The notes under the pieces: model-generated
Seen by the model: the letters and a program-made list of their open reading frames with translations, nothing else
Told to the model about the DNA's origin: nothing
Databases searched by the model: none
Source of the DNA: Acidobacteriota bacterium
GTDB taxonomy: Bacteria; Acidobacteriota; Terriglobia; Acidiferrales; UBA7541
Length of the DNA stretch: 7,261 nucleotides
Direction: 5' to 3'
NCBI GenBank assembly: GCA_003161495.1
Contig: PMOP01000439.1
Location: forward strand, 1 to 7,261
Part shown: piece by piece, positions 1 through 5,334 of the stretch
Layout: every line of letters begins with the position of its first letter
How positions within the stretch are numbered: the first letter of the stretch is position 1
Position numbers and translations under genes: made by a program

Positions 1-974
1 GTCACCAGGTCGCCAAACCATTGGTGCGCCATTTCGTGCGCGATGACCGTGGCCACGAGTTTCTTCATATCCATGGCCGCCCTCTTTTCGTCAAGCAGAA
101 GCAAATAATCGCGAAAGAGGATGCAACCGGTATTTTCCATCGCGCCTGCTGAAAAATCCTCGACTCCGACGAGGTCCAGCTTTCCGTATGGATACTTGAT
201 CCCGAAATAGCGGTCGTAATAGCTCAAATTAAATTTGGCGGCTTCCAACGCAAAGGCGGCAAGTCTCTTTTTCCCGGGAGTGGTCCAGGCACGAATCGGA
301 ATCCCGTCGGCTTCGCCTTGAATGAATTCAAAATGTCCAACCACTACGGCAACTAAATAAGACGACATCCTGGGAGTCGTAGAGAAATGAACCGTGTGTT
401 TCGTGCCGCCTGGGCCGGCCGTGTCGGAAATTATCTTCCCATTCGAGATGACGGTCATGTCCTTATCGGCAACGACGGTGATGTCGAACGTGGCCTTGAA
501 GGAAGGCTCGTCAAAGGAAGGAAAAGCCCGGCGTGCATCCGTGTCTTCCAATTGAGTGGCGGCATATTTGTGGCCCTGGTCGTCCTTACCGATATAAAAA
601 CCGCGCAGCTCGTCATTCAAGGTGCCTATGTAGCGGATATGAAGGGTTGCCGGCCCGGGATTTATGCTTGCGCCGGTTCTCAATCTGGCCATCTGGCTTT
701 CTGGGACCAACGTGACGTCAGCTTGCTGGGAGACGCCGGTGCTCGTTATGCTGGCGCTCTGAAAATTGATGTCCTTGGAGTGAAGAACGATCTCCGAGGT
801 GGGTTTTAACACTTGGACCTGAATCGTTTCCTCTCCGGCGAAAGTATTATTGGAGAAGTCTGGGGCGAAACTGAGCTGGTAGCTGTTCGGAACGGCAATT
901 TGCGGCAGGCGCTGCGCCGGACTTGCGGAAGCGATTATAAAAATTGAAGCGACTAGAAATTGAAAATGTTTCAT
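1..974 (-). CDS. M1 family zinc aminopeptidase, exported (N-terminal 324 residues, truncated by window edge)
   Basis: Zinc metallopeptidase that removes N-terminal amino acids from peptides. The reading frame is open from an ATG at 974 to the window edge, so the 3' part is missing. Visible landmarks: a signal-peptide-like start (basic residue, hydrophobic residues 5-17, likely cleavage after SPA at 18-20); a beta-rich N-terminal domain with LEDTDARRAFPSFDEP at about 142-157; the substrate-binding GAMEN motif at 277-281; and the zinc site HEMAH at 313-317 followed by QWFGD. The second zinc-binding Glu should lie about 20 residues further on, outside the window. The start is supported by an AGGAGG Shine-Dalgarno sequence 6 bases upstream. 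M1 enzymes are usually 600-900 residues, so about a third to a half is seen. The signal peptide suggests a periplasmic or secreted form rather than cytoplasmic PepN. The AraC-type gene upstream lies on the same strand, but a 152-base gap with repeats argues against tight co-transcription. The family is certain; the substrate is unknown. Confidence 0.95.
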   Translation of the reverse strand, partial: MKHFQFLVASIFIIASASPAQRLPQIAVPNSYQLSFAPDFSNNTFAGEETIQVQVLKPTSEIVLHSKDINFQSASITSTGVSQQADVTLVPESQMARLRTGASINPGPATLHIRYIGTLNDELRGFYIGKDDQGHKYAATQLEDTDARRAFPSFDEPSFKATFDITVVADKDMTVISNGKIISDTAGPGGTKHTVHFSTTPRMSSYLVAVVVGHFEFIQGEADGIPIRAWTTPGKKRLAAFALEAAKFNLSYYDRYFGIKYPYGKLDLVGVEDFSAGAMENTGCILFRDYLLLLDEKRAAMDMKKLVATVIAHEMAHQWFGDLV

Positions 975-978
975 TGCT

Positions 979-984
979 TCCTCC
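979..984 (-). promoter_or_regulatory. Strong ribosome binding site of the M1 aminopeptidase
   Basis: Read on the minus strand, AGGAGG stands a few bases before the ATG at 974. It is the best Shine-Dalgarno match in the window and fixes the start of the aminopeptidase. That start gives a sensible signal peptide. It also excludes the longer overlapping frame that begins at 1047. Confidence 0.75.
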
Positions 985-992
985 TGCCGTGA

Positions 993-1020
993 GTAGCACA
1001 GACTTTACTCTGTTGATTTT
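993..1020 (+). repeat. REP-like palindromic element, copy 1
   Basis: A 28-base element starting GTAGCACAG. Its core is an imperfect hairpin, ACAGA / TCTGT (998-1002 and 1009-1013), and it ends in GATTTT. It matches the reverse complement of 1039-1066 at 23 of 28 positions and is also recognisable in 2113-2141. I see no transposase (RAYT) gene nearby. Short extragenic palindromes of this kind are known in many bacterial genomes; that this is a dispersed family in this genome is inferred from three copies in about 1.2 kb. Confidence 0.7.
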
Positions 1021-1037
1021 CGGATTTGCACGAAAAT
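1016..1037. repeat. Central hairpin between the two REP-like copies
   Basis: ATTTTCG (1016-1022) and CGAAAAT (1031-1037) are perfect 7-base inverted arms around an 8-base loop. They lie exactly at the centre of the two oppositely oriented REP-like copies. The 993-1066 block can therefore fold either as three small hairpins or as one long arm-to-arm structure. Confidence 0.6.
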
Positions 1038-1066
1038 TAAAATCCACAGGCTGAAGCCTGTGCTAC
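1038..1066 (-). repeat. REP-like palindromic element, copy 2 (inverted relative to copy 1)
   Basis: A 29-base element with a perfect hairpin, CACAGGCT (1045-1052) and AGCCTGTG (1055-1062), ending in CTAC. It is the reverse-complement partner of copy 1, 17 bases away, and the two form a head-on doublet as in the BIME arrangement described for enterobacterial REPs. It lies between the AraC-type regulator and the aminopeptidase, both transcribed on the minus strand. It could therefore affect readthrough or mRNA 3' stability of the regulator transcript. No U-tract follows it, so it is not a standard intrinsic terminator. Confidence 0.75.
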
Positions 1067-1126
1067 CGAGGATAGCCCAAGGGGACCGCAGTCTTCTTGA
1101 ACCGTATTAACCTTTCGGGAATTTAT

Positions 1127-1921
1127 TTAGCGCGACGGCCGGAGGCATGCCTGGACGGTCTTACGAAAAGCGGAAGGACTGAGGCCGGTCGATTTTTTGA
1201 GTGCTCGGCACATGTGGGCATGATCCGCGTAGCCGGAAGCGTGGGCCACATCCACGATGGGGTTTTTCGAGTTGCGCAGAAGTTCGCAAGCCTTTCGGAG
1301 GCGGATTTCGGCAAGATGATCGCCGAACGTGCATCCCAGGAAGCGGCGAAAACTGCGGGCGACATGCACGGGATGGACGCCAAGGAATAAGGCGAGCTTT
1401 GCCAAGGAAAGCGGCTCGTCGTGAAATTCGCCGCAAATTTGGAGAGCGCGGTTGAACCAATTCGGGCGATGCCGGTCCAACGGGCCAGCAAAGAAAAAGC
1501 TTAACAATTCCGTGGCCGCATCCTCGGTCTCACACGCGTCCACTCTGAGCTGTCGATAAATCCGAAGCCCCAGCAGATAGGGAAGGCCGCAGCGAAACAT
1601 TCGGGCGCCGGAAACCAGCTTGAATTCTTGTTCCGCATCGCTTAGCCAGCCGGCCTCGATTTCCAGATCGAGCAGGTGGCCGCCATGAGAGTGAAACCTG
1701 TCGGCATGAGTTTCCGTCCTCGGGTGCCAGATCACCGTGCCGGGCGAACAGATTCGCTCATCCTGAAGAAAAGACTCGCTGTAGCTACCACCCAAAAGGA
1801 AAGAAACATAAGCGGTTTGGTGTTCGTGCCGGGCCAGCCAGGTGTCCGCCGCGAATATCTTTTCGACAACTCGAAACGAGCCGATCCGCTTCTGACGAAG
1901 AGTGTTTCCCGATTGTTTCAA
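1127..1921 (-). CDS. AraC family transcriptional regulator
   Basis: DNA-binding regulator of 264 residues with the usual two-part layout. Residues about 15-95 form a cupin-like ligand-binding half, including a run of His residues near 66-81 (HPRTETHADRFHSHGGH). Residues about 155-255 are the AraC double helix-turn-helix: the first helix pair is around LSLAKLALFLGVHPVHVARSF (171-191), and the second carries the family hallmark PIVDVAHASGYADHAHMCRALKK (221-243) followed by GLSPSAFRK. Length is normal for the family. The start is a TTG at 1921. The only Shine-Dalgarno-like GGAGG lies about 14 bases upstream, which is too far for good initiation, and no in-frame ATG or GTG precedes the conserved part, so translation may be weak. 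The effector and targets cannot be told. The aminopeptidase downstream on the same strand and the gene itself are candidate targets. The His-rich half could bind a metal or a small ligand; that is speculation. Confidence 0.9.
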   Translation of the reverse strand: MKQSGNTLRQKRIGSFRVVEKIFAADTWLARHEHQTAYVSFLLGGSYSESFLQDERICSPGTVIWHPRTETHADRFHSHGGHLLDLEIEAGWLSDAEQEFKLVSGARMFRCGLPYLLGLRIYRQLRVDACETEDAATELLSFFFAGPLDRHRPNWFNRALQICGEFHDEPLSLAKLALFLGVHPVHVARSFRRFLGCTFGDHLAEIRLRKACELLRNSKNPIVDVAHASGYADHAHMCRALKKSTGLSPSAFRKTVQACLRPSR

Positions 1922-2112
1922 CTCGGGGATGGCTGCCTCCAGTTCGGGCCTATTTTAAGATATAAATACTCGGAAGTTGCATTAGAAATTTATTTTTGGG
2001 ACATCCTGGCCGTTGCGAGATGCCGTCCGGAAGTGTGCCATATCTTCTTGCTGCATCGCAAATTGCGCTGGATGATTTGAGGGTTGCGGGATGTTCTTTG
2101 GTCTGTCAAGAC
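1922..2112 (-). promoter_or_regulatory. Probable promoter region of the AraC-type gene
   Basis: A 220-base gap separates the regulator start from the stop of the HAD gene; its left part must hold the regulator's promoter. The stretch 1950-2000 is clearly AT-rich against GC-rich surroundings. On the minus strand it offers -10-like hexamers TAAAAT (1952-1957) and TTATAT (1960-1965), without a convincing TTGACA-like -35. That pattern fits an activator-dependent or alternative-sigma promoter but is not proof. No gene was found in this gap. Confidence 0.4.
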
Positions 2113-2141
2113 TAAAACCCGCAAGCTGAAGCATGCGCCAC
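2113..2141 (-). repeat. REP-like palindromic element, copy 3, abutting a stop codon
   Basis: It has the same orientation as copy 2 and matches it at 23 of 29 positions. The stem is CGCAAGCT / AGCATGCG (2120-2127 and 2130-2137) with one mismatch. One stem pair changes from A-T in copy 2 to G-C here (2121 with 2136), a compensatory change that keeps the fold. The element ends one base before the TAA of the HAD gene (2142-2144), so it occupies the immediate 3' end of that transcript. Confidence 0.7.
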
Positions 2142-2771
2142 TTACAGGCGTAAGCGTTTCAATTCAGAGAGAAGATCTTCGGCGGTCGTGAAGTGGAAAG
2201 CGTTGATGGCGAGGGCGGCTGCGGCTACGACGTTTTCCTGCATGTCGTCGATGAACATGGTCTCCTCGGGCAAGGCATCCATTTCGCGCAGCGCGTGGTA
2301 ATAGATCACGGGAGAAGGTTTGCTCGATCCTACGCGGCAGGAGTAGACGCGTACGGGGAAGAAGCGCACAAACGAGTAAGTGGCCTCAAAATGGGCCACG
2401 TGGATCGGATCGGTATTCGACAGCAGGGCAAGGCTGCATTTTGTGGCGAGGCGCTCGAACAGACCGTACGGCAAAATCGTGTTGGGATCGAGAACGCTAT
2501 TCCAGATCGTGCAGAACTCTTCAAAATCGTAGGAAAAATGGAGTTTCTTGGCGAGATGCGCGTGCCAGTCGCGCGGGGCCAACCGGCCTTCCTGCCAATC
2601 CGCCCACAGCGGATCCGCTTCCAGCTCTCGCAGGACTTGGATGTGCGACATTCCTTTGCGGTGTCCGAGCGCCGCCATGGAACGTGATAAATCCACGCGA
2701 ATAATGACACGGCCGACGTCGAAGATTACGGCACGAGGAGCTTTTTCCGTGGGAGAACCTAGAAAGGGCAC
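2142..2771 (-). CDS. HAD superfamily hydrolase, YihX-like (subfamily IA) phosphatase
   Basis: Cytoplasmic phosphatase-like protein of 209 residues. HAD motif I is VIFDVGRVI with nucleophile Asp18. Motif II is LLSNTD with Ser118-Asn119. The motif III Lys is in SSKPSP (Lys151). Motif IV is MFIDDMQENV with Asp175 and Asp176. The alpha-helical cap lies between motifs I and II, as in subfamily IA. The position two after the nucleophile, normally the acid/base Asp, is Gly20. The same D-x-G pattern occurs in YihX, the E. coli alpha-glucose-1-phosphate phosphatase, and the rest of the protein resembles that group, so activity is likely but the substrate is not certain. The start is a GTG only 2 bases after the DedA stop codon, which implies translational coupling; no separate Shine-Dalgarno sequence is evident. 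It is the last gene of the minus-strand operon. Confidence 0.88.
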   Translation of the reverse strand: MPFLGSPTEKAPRAVIFDVGRVIIRVDLSRSMAALGHRKGMSHIQVLRELEADPLWADWQEGRLAPRDWHAHLAKKLHFSYDFEEFCTIWNSVLDPNTILPYGLFERLATKCSLALLSNTDPIHVAHFEATYSFVRFFPVRVYSCRVGSSKPSPVIYYHALREMDALPEETMFIDDMQENVVAAAALAINAFHFTTAEDLLSELKRLRL

Positions 2772-2773
2772 GG

Positions 2774-3445
2774 CTAATCACGCTCGGGTGGCGCAGGTTG
2801 CGGAGTAGAAGTGGGAATCACCGCGCCAGAAGATCTGGCGCGCAGCATACTGATCGCGGGAGGAAGCAAGGACAGGAAAATAACCACGGCGATGACGTAG
2901 TGAATGTTTTCGCTGATGTTCGGAATTTGCCGGCCCAGAAAATATCCGCCGAGAACCATCCCGCCACCCCAGAGAAACCCTCCGGCAATGTCATACGCTA
3001 AATAACGGCCGTAAGGCATTTCGGCGGCGCCCGCCACAGGCGGACAAAACGTCCGGACAATGGGGATGAAACGCGCCAGGATCACGGTCTTGCCGCCGTA
3101 TTTTTTGTAAAAGTCTTGCGCGCGCTGCAGGTGGCTTTTGCGGAATACGAACGAATCTTCGCGCCGGTAGAGCGCCTGGCCCGCCTTCCTGCCGATCCAG
3201 TAGCCGATCTGGTCGCCCGCAATTGCGCACAGTGGAATTAGAAGCAGGAGTTCGGAGATATGCAACTGGCCCGAAGCGGCGAACACTCCGGCAGTGACAA
3301 GCAGGGAATCACCCGGTAGAAAAAATCCGACGAAGAATCCGGTTTCAATGAAAACGATGACGCACACGAGTAGCGTGCCGCCCCACTGGATCAGGCCCTG
3401 AACGTTGAACAGGAAATGAAGTAAATGTCCTAGTGATCCGGTCAT
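2774..3445 (-). CDS. DedA family inner-membrane protein
   Basis: Integral membrane protein of 223 residues, the usual DedA length. Signatures in order: FIETGFFVGFFLPGDSLL (32-49), with the conserved acidic residue and reentrant-loop glycines; GDQIGYWIGRKAG (77-89); and FYKKYGGKTVILARFIPIVRTF (112-133), with the two conserved arginines at 125 and 131, followed by PPVAGAAEM. Further hydrophobic segments lie at about 150-172 and 182-199. The tail is Pro-rich (209-221). Family knowledge: DedA/VTT-fold proteins move or scramble lipids, and some recycle undecaprenyl phosphate across the membrane. Which lipid this one handles cannot be read from the sequence. The ATG at 3445 lacks a good Shine-Dalgarno sequence. 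A 5-base hairpin (GCTTC / GAAGC, 3465-3478) fills most of the 33-base gap to the preceding small ORF. It is co-directional and packed with the patatin and HAD genes. Confidence 0.93.
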   Translation of the reverse strand: MTGSLGHLLHFLFNVQGLIQWGGTLLVCVIVFIETGFFVGFFLPGDSLLVTAGVFAASGQLHISELLLLIPLCAIAGDQIGYWIGRKAGQALYRREDSFVFRKSHLQRAQDFYKKYGGKTVILARFIPIVRTFCPPVAGAAEMPYGRYLAYDIAGGFLWGGGMVLGGYFLGRQIPNISENIHYVIAVVIFLSLLPPAISMLRARSSGAVIPTSTPQPAPPERD

Positions 3446-3478
3446 CTGTGCTTGTACGTTGCGGGCTTCGTTTGAAGC

Positions 3479-3661
3479 TTATGGCAGACAAGTTAGGCCC
3501 GCGCCCGAAACTCTGTCACCGGCCTTTGCCGATTCTTCCGAAGAAGACGCGCGCAGGCTCACTCCTATACGGTAACAGAAAACAACCGGATCCTGGCTGC
3601 CGAGTTCCCACTCGAGCGCCAACGTGGTAATAAGCGTCTGCACCATTAAGGATGCGCTCAT
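3479..3661 (-). CDS. Possible small protein, 60 residues, coupled to the patatin gene
   Basis: I do not recognise this protein. Its ATG overlaps the patatin stop as ATGA (3661-3658), the classic translational-coupling overlap. The bases before it on the minus strand carry AGAGGA about 8 bases upstream, a reasonable Shine-Dalgarno sequence placed inside the patatin coding region. The N-terminal half (residues 1-33) looks protein-like, with hydrophobic and aromatic residues (LMVQTLITTLALEWEL). The second half is Ser/Ala/Gly-rich and less convincing. There is no signal peptide or clear membrane helix. It fills what would otherwise be a 212-base hole in a tightly packed operon. It could equally be a chance frame in a degraded spacer, or a remnant of the patatin C-terminus; homologue conservation would decide. 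Confidence 0.45.
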   Translation of the reverse strand: MSASLMVQTLITTLALEWELGSQDPVVFCYRIGVSLRASSSEESAKAGDRVSGAGLTCLP

Positions 3662-4575
3662 AGCGCCAATCCTCTTTCCGCCCCGAATCCAGCGCGCATT
3701 GCCGGCGCGGATAGCGAGCGCCGGTCGAGCAATTCGCGCAGGAAGGGCAGCGCACGGCGCATGGCTTCCGTGCCCGCGGCGAACGCCTCGTCCACGCGAG
3801 TGAAATCATTCCAATCAATGTGGCGCACTTGCGGTTCCAGAAGAATGTCCGCGTGCCTACACCAGGAAGGCTCCAGCGTATCCTTGCGCGAAGCCCGGAA
3901 GGCCGGATCGAATACCTGCACCACATTTTCCGGTGAAGAGGGACCCGCGGCATTAGAGCCAACACTGACACCCAGCACGCATCCACCATTGATTCGGGCC
4001 GCGATGGCCGTGGGCACGGGCGCCACGATGCAGCCGTCGGCGAGCAGATGGCCATCGTATTCCACGGGTTTGACAAGGCCTGGAAACGCGCAGGTCGCGC
4101 GCATGGCTACATCGATCGGGCCTCGGGAAAACAGGTAAGGCGCGCCTGTGTGCAAGTCCGTCGTTACGATGACAGTTTGGATGGGCAGGTCTTCCACTAC
4201 CCTGGCACGAAACCAGTCTTGCACGAATTTGCCGATGCAATCTTTTCTCTTCGCGCCTTGCTCGGATTGGTGGAAACGCAGGAAGTCGCGTACCCGGACG
4301 CGCCGCCCAAGATCACAAAGGTCACGCAGGGAAATGCCGTCGGCATATGCCGCTCCGAGCAGCCCGCCAACACTCGTGCCAACAATGATGGATATCGGGA
4401 TTTGCTCTTGTTCGAGCACTTCCAGAACGCCTAAATGGGCGAAGCCTCTTGAGAAGCCGCCGCCCAGGGCCAGGGCGATGCCCGATCCGCAGTCCGCGGA
4501 GACTATCCGTGGAGTGCGCGGCGCGCTGGCCGATTGGCGATTGGAATTGGGTTCGGGTTCACGTAGGGCCGTCAT
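3658..4575 (-). CDS. Patatin-like phospholipase
   Basis: Serine lipid acyl hydrolase with the patatin Ser-Asp dyad. With the start at 4575 it has 305 residues. The oxyanion motif GGGFSRG is at 38-44. The nucleophile elbow GTSVGG is at 66-71 with Ser68. The second catalytic residue is Asp180 in LLADGCIVAPVP, where the usual DG[GA] reads DGC. This resembles the bacterial RssA/YchK-type cytoplasmic patatins, which cleave phospholipids or lysophospholipids. The frame is open further upstream to a TTG at 4758, which would add 61 residues. That extension has no domain and runs through a dyad-rich promoter-like region, so I prefer the ATG at 4575 although it lacks a clear Shine-Dalgarno sequence; an ATG at 4725 is a third option. 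It is the first gene of the minus-strand operon and overlaps the next ORF by 4 bases. The substrate is unknown. Confidence 0.9.
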   Translation of the reverse strand: MTALREPEPNSNRQSASAPRTPRIVSADCGSGIALALGGGFSRGFAHLGVLEVLEQEQIPISIIVGTSVGGLLGAAYADGISLRDLCDLGRRVRVRDFLRFHQSEQGAKRKDCIGKFVQDWFRARVVEDLPIQTVIVTTDLHTGAPYLFSRGPIDVAMRATCAFPGLVKPVEYDGHLLADGCIVAPVPTAIAARINGGCVLGVSVGSNAAGPSSPENVVQVFDPAFRASRKDTLEPSWCRHADILLEPQVRHIDWNDFTRVDEAFAAGTEAMRRALPFLRELLDRRSLSAPAMRAGFGAERGLAL

Positions 4576-4806
4576 GCATTCAGTTTGGCGGGGCGGTACG
4601 GGGGCGGCAATGAAGCTGTGGTGCCAGATTTTCGGTACTGCCGTACTCTGTACCGAAATGGGCAAAAATTGTGCTGCATCGGCTAACAGTACTTCTCTCC
4701 TATTGGTTTGAGGCCTCCGTACCATTGTTGGGCGCGGTACCGGAATGGAAAATTGCAATTGTTAGGACGGAACTTAATTCGTCTGATGGTCTGAGGGGGG
4801 AATGCA
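4576..4806. promoter_or_regulatory. Divergent promoter region between patatin operon and small-gene pair
   Basis: If the patatin gene starts at 4575, 231 bases separate two divergent transcripts. The region holds the 9-base dyad at 4630-4658 and seven GTAC tetramers between 4596 and 4740. For the plus-strand gene there is a weak sigma-70-like pair, TTGCAA (4753-4758) and TAATTC (4775-4780), 16 bases apart. I see no convincing -10/-35 pair for the minus-strand operon. Confidence 0.45.
4630..4658. promoter_or_regulatory. Perfect 9-base dyad, candidate operator
   Basis: TTTCGGTAC (4630-4638) and GTACCGAAA (4650-4658) are exact reverse complements separated by 11 bases. A third GTAC sits at the dyad centre (4643-4646). 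The arm centres are 20 bases apart, about two helical turns, as expected for a dimeric regulator contacting one DNA face. It lies 55-83 bases upstream of the preferred patatin start and about 150 bases upstream of the small-gene start. It could alternatively be an mRNA hairpin in a leader. Confidence 0.5.
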
Positions 4807-5016
4807 ATGCCAAGCGCTTATGCATCCTGGATGGGCCAAGCGGTGATCTTGCAAGTTTCTGCTGGTGATTTGCGCGTGCCACTGCGCGGCATGATTGTGG
4901 GCGAGACAGATGGCGCGGTGCGGTTTCGAATTGCCGATTCGTGGGATATCGATATTTACAAGCCGATGATCTTGGCCGTGGAGCAGGACAATTGGGCCAG
5001 CTTGGTTATGAACTAG
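4807..5016 (+). CDS. Small conserved-looking protein of unknown function (69 residues)
   Basis: I do not recognise a named family. The protein looks globular and beta-rich, with alternating hydrophobic and polar residues: QAVILQVSAGDL, VPLRGMIVGE, AVRFRIAD, DIDIYKPMILAVEQDNW. This pattern suits a small barrel or sheet. The C-terminal DIDIYKPMILAVE block (about 47-59) is the most motif-like part. It has no signal peptide or membrane helix, so it is probably cytoplasmic. A purine-rich GAGGGGGG (4793-4800) acts as ribosome binding site. Another ATG at 4802 in a different frame opens a 14-codon ORF ending at 4846, which overlaps this start and could compete for the same ribosome site. An in-frame ATG at 4831 is an alternative start but would drop sensible sequence. 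The next small gene follows after 50 bases on the same strand; the two are probably co-transcribed. Confidence 0.72.
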   Translation: MPSAYASWMGQAVILQVSAGDLRVPLRGMIVGETDGAVRFRIADSWDIDIYKPMILAVEQDNWASLVMN

Positions 5017-5017
5017 G

Positions 5018-5034
5018 CCGCCAGCACCTGGCGG
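5018..5034 (+). repeat. GC-rich hairpin between the two small genes
   Basis: CCGCCAG (5018-5024) and CTGGCGG (5028-5034) are perfect 7-base arms around a 3-base loop, starting one base after the TAG of the first small gene. No T-run follows, so termination is unlikely. More probable roles are protecting the upstream message or separating expression of the two small genes. Confidence 0.55.
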
Positions 5035-5066
5035 TCGAACAGACTGATCCTTAAGAGGCCAAACGG

Positions 5067-5270
5067 ATGCCAAACCAGCCCGTTCGAAGAGAAATGATCG
5101 AAGAGAACAGGGCGGCTTATCTTCTGGGCCTGCCGAACGAGCAACTGCGAGAGATCTGTGAGCTGTCCGGCCTTGGCCATCTGGAACAGGGGACAACAAC
5201 CCTGCGGTTGGTTTTCACGTACGAGGAATTGTACAGGCTATGCCGGTTGATCGTCGGCCCCACGTCATAG
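5067..5270 (+). CDS. Small protein of unknown function (67 residues)
   Basis: I do not recognise a family. It is mostly helical in appearance: a charged amphipathic N-terminus (MPNQPVRREMIEENRAAYLL), then LPNEQLREICELSGLGHL (23-40) and FTYEELYRLCRLIVG (50-64). These look like a compact two- or three-helix protein with regularly spaced Leu residues and two Cys in the helices (positions 31 and 59). It has no signal peptide and no membrane segment. AAGAGG (5053-5058), 8 bases before the ATG, is a good ribosome binding site and supports this start. It is the second gene of the plus-strand pair. The size and helices would suit a small adaptor or regulatory partner, but nothing in the sequence names a partner. 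Confidence 0.65.
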   Translation: MPNQPVRREMIEENRAAYLLGLPNEQLREICELSGLGHLEQGTTTLRLVFTYEELYRLCRLIVGPTS

Positions 5271-5334
5271 CTCTTTTTCATAGCTCGACTCGAGATTGAA
5301 TTTACTCCGGCCCTGCCTCTGTTTCAATCCCCCG

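Noticed and set aside
387..809. 140-codon plus-strand frame opposite the aminopeptidase
   Set aside because: Antisense to a full M1 peptidase N-terminal domain with GAMEN and HEMAH motifs; no independent support.
847..1047. 66-codon minus-strand frame overlapping the aminopeptidase start
   Set aside because: It is the other frame of the signal-peptide region and begins inside the REP-like repeats; the M1 start has its own strong ribosome site.
1676..2080. 134-codon plus-strand frame across the regulator start and its promoter
   Set aside because: Mostly antisense to the AraC-type gene and runs through the AT-rich promoter; no motif.
3516..4076. 186-codon minus-strand frame within the patatin gene
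   Set aside because: A shadow frame; the patatin frame carries all the catalytic motifs over the same bases.
4576..4758. 61-residue N-terminal extension of the patatin from the TTG at 4758
   Set aside because: Low protein-likeness, a rare start codon, and it covers the dyad and GTAC cluster; kept only as an alternative start.
4774..5199. 141-codon minus-strand frame opposite the two small plus-strand genes
   Set aside because: Its composition is Pro/His/Arg-rich with no domain feel, while the two plus-strand frames have good ribosome sites and protein-like patterns.
5321..5331. GTTTCAATCCC, resembling the start of some CRISPR repeats
   Set aside because: A single occurrence, with no spaced copies and no cas gene in the window.
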